Source of the DNA: Ichthyosporea sp. XGB-2017a
Lineage: Eukaryota > Opisthokonta > Ichthyosporea
Length of the DNA: 20,671 nucleotides
Direction: 5' to 3'
NCBI GenBank assembly: GCA_002811675.1
Contig: PDIM01010372.1
Span: 1-20,671, forward strand
Shown: in pieces, positions 1 to 6,576 of the stretch
How positions within the stretch are numbered: the stretch's first letter is position 1
How the letters are laid out: every line of letters begins with the position of its first letter
Translations under genes and position numbers: made by a program
Notes under the pieces: generated by a model
Seen by the model: the letters and a program-made list of their open reading frames with translations, nothing else
Database searches by the model: none
What the model was told of the DNA's origin: nothing

Positions 1-25
1 GGGGGAGTGGGGAGTGGGGGGGGGG

Positions 26-33
26 TATAAATA
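26..33 (+). promoter_or_regulatory. TATA box of histone H3 gene
   Basis: TATAAATA lies 109 bases before the H3 start codon, directly after a G-rich tract (positions 1-25). Its spacing fits a transcription start near position 55-65 and a 5' leader of about 75 bases. A strong TATA box is usual for replication-dependent histone genes. The start site itself is inferred. Confidence 0.7.
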
Positions 34-110
34 CAAAGAGGGAAGAGGCTGCGAAGTGGGGTTGAAGTTAAAAGTAGAGAAATATAAATCAACTAAACAA
101 AAACATTTGA

Positions 111-545
<435 letters not shown>

Positions 546-751
546 ATGAACATAACTAGTCTGTCATTATTCTTTCATTATTCTTCTTGCTGTATTTATT
601 ATACTCCTACCACTCCTCGCACATCAAGTACTAAAACCTCATGACACTACTAATGAACAACAAAAAAGAAAAAAAAAAAAAAACGGGAATTTCCAAAAAA
701 CAAAAAATTTGGCAAGGAAACTTATCCGTAGAATGAATTAAATGCCTGAGA

Positions 752-757
752 AATAAA
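752..757 (+). terminator. Candidate poly(A) signal of histone H3
   Basis: AATAAA lies 207 bases after the H3 stop. No closer canonical hexamer was found, so the H3 transcript may have a longer 3' UTR than the other genes here, or may end by an unseen signal. Confidence 0.35.
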
Positions 758-826
758 CACAGAAGATCAAAGTGGGCTTTGTAAACAGTGACTGCCTTTC
801 ACTGAAGCATCCACACCTCTTGACAA

Positions 827-954
827 AGGAGGAGAAATCTGCTTAAACGGTAAATCTCCCTCTCAGCAAGGACACAGAGGCGTGCTACAGTAGGGTTATG
901 CGAGAGGCATGGTATTGGTTATGTACTGACAATGCCATAGAGTCGTTTTTTTTT
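827..954 (+). ncRNA. Possible structured small RNA ending at a T9 run
   Basis: Two stem-loops stand in line. The first pairs 827-835 with 855-863 (eight of nine pairs, one mismatch). The second pairs ATGGTATTG (909-917) with CAATGCCAT (930-938), nine pairs with one G-U, around a 12-base loop. Seven bases later a run of nine T (946-954) resembles an RNA polymerase III terminator. I could not match the sequence to U6, U6atac, 5S, SRP, RNase P or MRP from memory, and no clear A or B box is visible. The 5' end is unknown. Chance hairpins in a spacer remain possible. Confidence 0.2.
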
Positions 955-1123
955 GAGTTGGGGGATGGTTGCCGGTTGTGAGGAATTGTTTGGTACACTG
1001 CACAGCAGCAGCTACACAATAAAATTAATGTTTGTGTGCAAAGGGAGAGGAGGAGGAAGGGGGGGGTGTTGTTATTACAGCAGGGTACAGCTGGGATCTA
1101 GAGAGATAGATCGATTGAGGGAT

Positions 1124-1142
1124 AGAGAGAGAGAGAGAGAGA
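1124..1142. repeat. (AG)n simple repeat upstream of the TOM1/THH1 gene
   Basis: A pure AG dinucleotide run lies about 220 bases before the start codon at 1363, within a wider purine-rich patch (1100-1150). On the gene's sense strand it reads GAGA. Confidence 0.9.
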
Positions 1143-1294
1143 AGGAGAGTCTTGGGGTATAGATTGAAGAACTGAGTCACCTGCTGACTACTGCTTACTA
1201 CTCGAGCTGCCTGCCGCGGGACTGACTGGGTCTTGCATTTATTTTTTGGTTTTGTGGATTTCAAAGTTTGTAAAGGAATTGTGGGAAGGCGGCT

Positions 1295-1311
1295 TGTGTG
1301 TGTGTGTGTGT
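1295..1311. repeat. (TG)n simple repeat in the TOM1/THH1 leader
   Basis: A TG dinucleotide run of about eight units ends 51 bases before the start codon at 1363, so it probably lies in the 5' leader. It is a likely length-variable microsatellite. Confidence 0.85.
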
Positions 1312-1362
1312 ATTGTGTGGTCGTGTGTACGTTTTTGAAGAGAGGAAATTTGAGTGATAGTA

Positions 1363-2634
1363 ATGCGTGGGGAGGGTAATGGGGCTTTGGTATCAGCAGA
1401 GGAGTACTTTGAGTGGACACTGACATTTGCTGTTGTGGCGCTCTCGTATTGCTTCCTCTTTGTGTTGGCTGTACACTCGTTCTTGGAAGAGTATGAAAAG
1501 CACCAGAATCCGATAGGGGGCGTGAAACCAGGGGGATGGAGCTGGCAGAGGGCTTTCCATGGGCTTCTTGCTTTTGGATCTATGATTCGCATTCTATATA
1601 ATGGGCTTGGGGCGCTTCTGGTATGGAAAGATATTCTCATTCCCTTTCAGATTGTGTACATTCTGAACACTCTTCCTAGTTTTGTTTTTATTTCAACGTA
1701 CCTCATTCTATTGTTTTTCTGGGCTGAAATTTATCATGCTGGACGGAGCGAATGCTCCAGTACGTCAATCTTGCGTTTTCGCCCTTTATTTATTGTCGTC
1801 AATTGTGTCATGTACGTCATGATGTTCATTCTCTATTACTTTGATCTCTCCTCGATGCCCTGGAAGTATTCAACGCCCATGGGTGACAACTTTATGCAGT
1901 ACGAGATATGCGGCATATACTTTGGAGCCATTGTATACCTCAGTGTAGCCTTGAGTTATTTGGTGTACGGAGGCCTTATTTACATGCGACTGGAGAAGAT
2001 TAGAGCCGAAAGCATCGTGAGGACCAAACTGATAAAGAAAGTGAAATTCATTACTTTGCTTTTGTCATTTTGTTTTATTGCGAGGTCTTTGGTGACACTA
2101 CTTTCGTCTAGGAAGAACTATGCCTTTATTGAAACTTGGTGGTTTTATTTAATTTACTGGCTCCTGACTGAAATTGCATGCTTGGTCCTGATGTTCCACA
2201 TACTTGCTGAAGATATTCCCACGGAATACAGTCCTTTTACAAGCGAGAATACAGTTCACTCTATTGATGAGGCGGGAAGCAGTTCCCCACTCATCCAACA
2301 TAATCCCTTGCCAGTTCACCCACTAGGTCACGGGCCATACAGGACAGGAAGCCTGTACAAATTATTTAAACCCCAAAGCAGTCGGAGTGAGGAGGCTAGA
2401 GGCCCAATCCCATTCTCACACGAACCAATCCGGTCTTCTAAGTCCCTTTCCAGCATCCACAATAATCCAATACCCTCTTCTCCGTCATCTTCCCGCACAA
2501 ATTCCCTCTCTCAGAAAGGTCCCCTGGTTCTTACCGGAAGCAGAAGTAGTAACAGTTCTCCAAATGGGCGTCGTTCGCTGCTCAAGGCTACTCTTAGCAG
2601 GGGAACTTCTTTGGAATCTCACAGTGCTCAGTGA
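1363..2634 (+). CDS. Seven-transmembrane TOM1/THH1/TOM3 family protein
   Basis: This intronless gene encodes a 423-residue membrane protein. The start is the first ATG after an in-frame TGA at 1351. Hydrophobic segments lie near residues 18-39, 64-84, 92-122, 142-162, 182-207, 226-246 and 256-280, which gives seven membrane spans. The stretch around residues 104-124, with FISTYL and FFWAEIYH, closely follows the signature of the TOM1/THH1/TOM3 family (plant tobamovirus multiplication protein 1), known mainly from plants, stramenopiles and amoebae, with GPR137 and TPRA1 as distant animal relatives. Plant members sit in the vacuolar membrane; the location here is unknown. After a short FHILAEDIPTEYSPF stretch, residues 292-423 form a polar Ser/Pro/Asn-rich tail that is likely cytosolic and possibly phosphorylated. 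A poly(A) signal follows 62 bases after the stop, and the next gene converges on it 122 bases away. The family call is firm; the function is not known. Confidence 0.85.
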   Translation: MRGEGNGALVSAEEYFEWTLTFAVVALSYCFLFVLAVHSFLEEYEKHQNPIGGVKPGGWSWQRAFHGLLAFGSMIRILYNGLGALLVWKDILIPFQIVYILNTLPSFVFISTYLILLFFWAEIYHAGRSECSSTSILRFRPLFIVVNCVMYVMMFILYYFDLSSMPWKYSTPMGDNFMQYEICGIYFGAIVYLSVALSYLVYGGLIYMRLEKIRAESIVRTKLIKKVKFITLLLSFCFIARSLVTLLSSRKNYAFIETWWFYLIYWLLTEIACLVLMFHILAEDIPTEYSPFTSENTVHSIDEAGSSSPLIQHNPLPVHPLGHGPYRTGSLYKLFKPQSSRSEEARGPIPFSHEPIRSSKSLSSIHNNPIPSSPSSSRTNSLSQKGPLVLTGSRSSNSSPNGRRSLLKATLSRGTSLESHSAQ

Positions 2635-2696
2635 GGTTTACGGAAAAGAAAAGAAAGACTGAATGATGCTGTTCGCCCCTTGGTACAAGTTTTTGA

Positions 2697-2702
2697 AATA
2701 AA
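2697..2702 (+). terminator. Poly(A) signal of the TOM1/THH1 gene
   Basis: AATAAA lies 62 bases after the stop at 2634, inside the 122-base gap to the convergent DMAC2L-like gene. Cleavage 10-30 bases downstream would stay just short of that gene's stop. Confidence 0.65.
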
Positions 2703-2756
2703 TGATGCTAACAAGACAGACAGCTGAAATATAGGTACAGAGAAGGCAAAAGACAG

Positions 2757-3700
2757 CTACTGGCTCTGGCCCTGTGACTTCCAAATCACCTTTGTGTCCG
2801 GCAGCACCCTTTGAAGTTGCTCAAGAGCCTCGCTTTTATCCTGCAGTTTGTGAACATTGCACAAGCGAAGTTCGTGGAGATGGGAAAGGGAAGCCAGAAG
2901 AGGTAGGGCCGTCTCGTCAAAGCAGCCCTTGGAGATGTCAACAACTAGTTGATTTCCTGGAAAAGTGGAGAGGTTCTTCACCAATGCTTTCACTGCATCA
3001 TTGTTGAAATGAGGGCAATTTGAGAAGTCCAGGAGTTGGAGATGTTCCATATTCTTGAGATAGGAAAGGCCAACAGAGGTAGCCGAACTATTGCTCAAGT
3101 CAATCCCTTCTACGATGGTCTCAACCGCCCTTGGATCCCGCTCTGGGCCCTTGCGACTGCCCGAGGGCATTTCAGGCTCAATCTTGGAAGACAAAACGTT
3201 TTTCAACGCAACGCTACCCACTCCTTCAGCATTGTTCAATATGATGGCAGGCGGGAGGTCAGATTCTCTCACCACCCACCCAGACTTGCCCCTGATTTTC
3301 ACTTTTCCATTCAAACGAAAGACCCAGTCACAACATGCACTGCATCGGGAGAGGGATTAATTTATATATACACAAATTATGACCAAAACAACACACACAC
3401 ACACAATTTCCTCCGCTAGTCAGTCAGTAGCAGTCGCGAGATTTATCACATCCACAGCAGCTATACTTACCGATCTGGCCCCACTTCACTGAGTCTCTGG
3501 TAGCTTACTCGATTAAAGATATTATCTACCCACATGGATAGATTCAAGCGCGCCCCTCCAGAAGTCCCTAGACTCCGCAGTCCTCTTCCTACTCCTTCTC
3601 TTCCCTTCAAAGGGATGGGTAGTAAGGCTCCCTTCCTGGCCAGGAGCCCTCCTGCAGAGGCCATTCCTCTCATAACATTAGTCAAGCACAGTCCCTTCAT
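2757..3700 (-). CDS. DMAC2L: DMAC2L / ATP5S (factor B)-like mitochondrial leucine-rich protein, two exons
   Basis: The coding sequence is complement(join(2757..3339,3471..3700)), 270 residues. Exon 1 supplies a basic, acid-free N-terminus (MKGLCLTNVMRGMASAGGLL...) typical of a mitochondrial presequence, then WVDNIFNRVSYQRLSEVGPD. Splicing rebuilds an Arg codon and continues as R-ACCDWVFRLNGKVKIRG. This matches, in order, the human ATP5S/DMAC2L block with FNKVDYDRIRDVGPDRAA and its downstream GA-V-R-HG. Exon 2 carries the leucine-rich repeats (IDLSNSSATSVGLSYL, LQLLDFSNC, LRLCNVHKLQD) that end this family. Human DMAC2L is about 215 residues and is described as a factor linked to ATP synthase/respiratory-complex assembly in the inner membrane; the same role here is inferred. 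It is convergent with the TOM1/THH1 gene. The related DMAC2 is the main alternative, but the GPDR junction favours DMAC2L. Confidence 0.87.
3340..3470 (-). other. Spliceosomal intron of the DMAC2L-like gene
   Basis: This 131-base intron has donor CG|GTAAGT (ends exon 1 at 3471) and acceptor GATGCAG|TGCATG (exon 2 starts at 3339). It splits an Arg codon after its second base. The junction is supported by continuous similarity to ATP5S across GPDR-A. The intron contains a CA-type repeat (about 3393-3403, read as TG on the coding strand). Confidence 0.9.
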
Positions 3701-4018
3701 GACAGTCCTTTGATAGGTACACTAACCCCCTGTCGCTCTGTCTCTCTCTCTCTCTCTCTCTCTATACTTTGCTAATCCAACTCTCCACCCTCTTTATTGG
3801 CTGGTTGATTTGGTTTGGTTAATATAATAATAACAACATAATAATATTCGAATACAACTGTTTCACAGTCTATTTGTTTTTTTATTTGTTTCATTTTACC
3901 TGTGTGTTGTGTTTCTTGTTACAGTGCTCTTTTTAAGTTTTCTCCCATCACCCTTCAGTGTCCGTCTCTCTCTTGCATCCTGCAACTCAGCCAGTCAGTT
4001 CGTTGGCTTATTAATTGG
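3701..4018. other. Intergenic region: DMAC2L-like promoter and FAD monooxygenase 3' end
   Basis: No gene is seen in these 318 bases. The left part is the upstream region of the DMAC2L-like gene (minus strand) and holds a TC repeat at 3741-3763. The right part is the 3' flank of the FAD monooxygenase, with AATAAA on the minus strand at 3881-3886, 133 bases after its stop, in AT-rich sequence. Confidence 0.6.
3741..3763. repeat. (TC)n repeat just upstream of the DMAC2L-like gene
   Basis: A 23-base TC run ends 41 bases from the start codon at 3700. Read on the gene's own strand it is (GA)n, the same orientation relative to the gene as the AG run before the TOM1/THH1 gene. Confidence 0.9.
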
Positions 4019-5644
4019 TTAGTCTGCAAAAGCAGCACAGTCCAGCATTGTCATATCTCCACAATTGGCTCCAATCCCTTCCCGCTGCATATGCTGGATG
4101 CGGTCCAATAGAGTTTTCTTTCCTCCCTCCTCCTTCTCTGCCCCGTGGTTGCCCTGTTCAAATCCCCTTCTGGCCAGCTGATAGGCACTATCTTTGTAGT
4201 CCGGGGAGTGCAGCTGGGTAACTCCTTCGCGGGAGGAGAGTACCTTCGCCTTACTCCTTTCCAGCATTTCCCTTTCAAATTCCCGAAGCACCCTCTGCAG
4301 ACCGCCCAATGAAGCTTCATCCTGGCTTCTATCCCTGGTGCGACCCCACTCCCATTCACATATACGCTGTCCCAGGCCTACAGCGTCCACCAGGGCCTGG
4401 TTGGCTCCTTGGCCTTTAAAGGGAGACATGGGATGTGCTGCATCCCCAATCATTGTCACAAGCCCTCCTGAAATAGCACCATCGACACCTTCCTGCCCCA
4501 TCCAAACAAACCCGGTACAGGGATTCACCGGCTCGCGGTCATACACTGGGTAGCCGGTCACCAGATGGTCTGGAGTGGCGGCGATCATGGTCTCGATAGG
4601 ACGGTGCCAGTGTGCGCATCGGCGAAGAGCGTCCTGTTTGAGGGTGGCGGGGGATTTCGCGAGGGCGGTTGCCTCTTCAAGTGAGCACGGGTAGGAGAGT
4701 TGCCACATAGTAGTGGAAGAAGAGAATGGCATGCAGAAGAGGCGCGTGGATCCATCCGATGTCTGGAACACGCGTTCCTGCACAAGGGGCTCCTCGGGAA
4801 GTGATACAATACCCAGAATGACAATCACCCCAAGGAAATTCAGCCTGTGCATGGTATTCTCACAGACTGTCTGGCGTACCCTCGAGTGGATCCCATCACT
4901 CCCCACAACTACAGACACACGCATGCTCATAATCTCCCCCTCCTCCCTTTCTTCCTCCCCCGAGCCCCGTTTTCGGTATGTTAGCACCACCGGGCGTCGA
5001 TCTCCGTCTCGCCGAGGCTGATAGACAGCAGAGATGAACGACGCCGACCACTCCATCACCTCTTCTCCGTCCTCCTCCCTACGCCTCTGCACAGGAAGGG
5101 AATCAAGAAGGGCCGCCCTCAATTTCTGGCGAGGGATATGCGAGTTAGCGGATCCATACTCCACTGGGAGACTCGCTTCTTCTGCAGCAGAGTCAGAAGG
5201 CGAGGAGATTACAATGAGCTTCCCCTTCCTATTCCTTCTGGTCTGTGGCTCCTGGTCACTGTTGGTTTTCTTAATCCAACTCTTCCCTTTCTTAGGCCTC
5301 GAATAGGAGGGCCCCCAGAACAGCACCACCTGCCCGTCCTCTCCGAAGATAAAGTGGCTCTTGGAGTGGCAACACGCCCCCTTCACCTCCTCCTCCAGTC
5401 CCATCTTCTTGATTGCCTTGTGGCCCTGCTGCAGAGTAAGTCCATAGCCCTGGGAGCGAGCCTCAAAGGAGGCATCCTTCTCCAGCACCACATATCGCAC
5501 CCGAGTACACCGCCTGGCAAGCTCTGGATCCCTCACCCTACACCCCTCTTTGCGCGTCCACTCCTCCTCAAGGGTCCTCGCCAACGCCAGACCCGCAATC
5601 CCACCCCCCACAATCCCGACCACTAGAGACTCCTCATCCTGCAT
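4019..5644 (-). CDS. FAD-dependent aromatic-hydroxylase-type monooxygenase
   Basis: This complete intronless ORF encodes 541 residues of a group A flavoprotein monooxygenase of the UbiH/PHBH/salicylate-hydroxylase fold. Three class signatures are present: the N-terminal Rossmann motif GIVGGGIAGLALA (G13, G15, G18), the central VVGSDGIHSRVRQ (DG motif, about 247-258), and the GDAAHPMSPFKGQGANQAL motif (about 400-418) that binds the FAD ribityl/pyrophosphate. The RSQGYGLTLQQG stretch near 63-74 lies where related enzymes contact the flavin. Such enzymes use NAD(P)H and O2 to hydroxylate or epoxidise a ring substrate. The substrate cannot be read from sequence. Charged inserts near 115-160 and 225-240 lengthen it relative to the usual 380-450 residues. 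No signal peptide or membrane span is evident, so it is probably cytosolic. It shares a 281-base divergent upstream region with the HTD2 gene. Confidence 0.88.
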   Translation of the reverse strand: MQDEESLVVGIVGGGIAGLALARTLEEEWTRKEGCRVRDPELARRCTRVRYVVLEKDASFEARSQGYGLTLQQGHKAIKKMGLEEEVKGACCHSKSHFIFGEDGQVVLFWGPSYSRPKKGKSWIKKTNSDQEPQTRRNRKGKLIVISSPSDSAAEEASLPVEYGSANSHIPRQKLRAALLDSLPVQRRREEDGEEVMEWSASFISAVYQPRRDGDRRPVVLTYRKRGSGEEEREEGEIMSMRVSVVVGSDGIHSRVRQTVCENTMHRLNFLGVIVILGIVSLPEEPLVQERVFQTSDGSTRLFCMPFSSSTTMWQLSYPCSLEEATALAKSPATLKQDALRRCAHWHRPIETMIAATPDHLVTGYPVYDREPVNPCTGFVWMGQEGVDGAISGGLVTMIGDAAHPMSPFKGQGANQALVDAVGLGQRICEWEWGRTRDRSQDEASLGGLQRVLREFEREMLERSKAKVLSSREGVTQLHSPDYKDSAYQLARRGFEQGNHGAEKEEGGKKTLLDRIQHMQREGIGANCGDMTMLDCAAFAD

Positions 5645-5925
5645 GGTTGATTATATCTGAAAAAAAAAAATTCAGAATGGGGTGAACAGATGTGAAGAAT
5701 GACTGAATCAAGCAAGTACAAGTACCGTGAGACGGAATAAACAGAAGTGTAGCATGAATGAATAAAAGAGGGGGAGGAGTACATGTGCTTACCCTTCTCC
5801 CTTTTCCCTCAACACTAAAAACCTAATGCCTCTCTGTTGCTCCAGCTTCTGCTGATTTGACGTGTGTGATGGGTGGTGCATCTGTTTTGTGCGGCTGTTA
5901 GTGTGTGATTTGATTTGAGACGGTC
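5645..5925. promoter_or_regulatory. Shared divergent promoter region (FAD monooxygenase / HTD2)
   Basis: The 281 bases between two divergently oriented start codons must contain both promoters. The region is A-rich near the monooxygenase and T/G-rich near HTD2. I see no TATA box and no motif I recognise. Coregulation is only suggested by the layout. Confidence 0.5.
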
Positions 5926-6489
5926 ATGTTTGGGGCAGTTGGTGTGTTTAGGAGATGGATCTCGACCCGGGGTGGTATGGGGGGTCTCGGTGGCTCACAG
6001 AATGGGGCAGGACGGGGGGAGATTGAAAAGAATCTGCGTATTGGGACTTCCGCGAGTGTGGATCGTCAATTCACAGAGGCGGAGATTCTGTCCTTTGCTG
6101 CTCTTTCTGGGGATTATAATCCGCTTCATACTGATGCGGAGGCGGCTAGATCCTCACGATTCAAGCAGCGGATTGTACATGGTGCGTTAATCAACAGTGT
6201 AATATCTGGAGTGATTGCGTGCCATCTAACAGGGCCAGGCACAATCTACCTGCGCCAGACTGTGTCCTTCCCCAATCCGCTATTCTTTGGGGAGAATATG
6301 AGAGCGCGGGTGACGCTTAAGAGTGCGTCTCTACACTCCCCTGAGGCAGTGTGTGATTTGTGCTGTTTTGTGCCCGCAGCAGGGAATGGCAGCGAGGGGA
6401 AAGTGGTGCTGGAGGGGGAGGCGTATGTTGGGCTGAGCAGAAAGGCTCTGCGAAGCGTGCGAGCTGGGATGTCTGCCAAGCAAGGTTAA
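5926..6489 (+). CDS. HTD2: Mitochondrial 3-hydroxyacyl-thioester dehydratase, HTD2 type (MaoC-like hot dog)
   Basis: This 187-residue intronless protein matches human HTD2 across its length. The hydratase-2 motif is SGDYNPLH (about 61-68, with D63 and H68 as the expected catalytic pair). It is followed by IVHGALINSVISGV, then GPGTIYLRQTVSFPNPLFFGE, the counterpart of the human [21 protein letters not shown]. The family dehydrates (3R)-hydroxyacyl-ACP in mitochondrial type II fatty-acid synthesis, which feeds lipoic acid production. The N-terminus (MFGAVGVFRRWISTRGG) is basic and acid-free, as expected for mitochondrial import. In vertebrates HTD2 is encoded on the bicistronic RPP14 transcript; no RPP14-like ORF precedes it here. 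It ends tail to tail with GTPBP10, 87 bases away. Confidence 0.9.
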   Translation: MFGAVGVFRRWISTRGGMGGLGGSQNGAGRGEIEKNLRIGTSASVDRQFTEAEILSFAALSGDYNPLHTDAEAARSSRFKQRIVHGALINSVISGVIACHLTGPGTIYLRQTVSFPNPLFFGENMRARVTLKSASLHSPEAVCDLCCFVPAAGNGSEGKVVLEGEAYVGLSRKALRSVRAGMSAKQG

Positions 6490-6547
6490 GAAGGGGAGTA
6501 GCTGCACTCGTTGGTTAGATATGATCCACCAGGGACTATTGTTTTGG

Positions 6548-6556
6548 TTTATTAAA
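6548..6556. terminator. Overlapping poly(A) signals of two convergent genes
   Basis: On the plus strand ATTAAA (6551-6556) lies 62 bases after the HTD2 stop. On the minus strand AATAAA (6553-6548) lies 24 bases after the GTPBP10 stop at 6577. The two hexamers overlap, so the mature 3' ends probably overlap as well. Confidence 0.55.
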
Positions 6557-6576
6557 AGGGGGGGCTAAGGCAAAGT

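Larger units (their letters stand above)
546..1362. other. Intergenic spacer between H3 and the TOM1/THH1 gene
   Basis: About 820 bases hold no convincing protein gene; the short ORFs here are low-complexity readings of repeats. The spacer contains an A-rich stretch (660-710), a candidate H3 poly(A) signal (752-757), two stem-loops followed by a T9 run (827-954, described separately), a GA repeat (1124-1142) and a TG repeat (1295-1311). The right half probably holds the promoter and leader of the downstream membrane-protein gene. No TATA box is evident there. Confidence 0.6.

Noticed and set aside
546-660. Metazoan-type histone mRNA 3' stem-loop after H3
   Set aside because: No GGYYCTTYTNAGRRCC-like hairpin was found in the 3' flank.
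1025-1640. Minus-strand frames of 133 codons over the TOM1/THH1 leader and start
   Set aside because: They are composed of repeat translations (Ser/Leu and His/Thr runs) and lie opposite a confident gene.
3036-3419. Plus-strand frames opposite DMAC2L exon 2
   Set aside because: The minus strand carries a spliced gene with family similarity across the junction; the plus frames have none.
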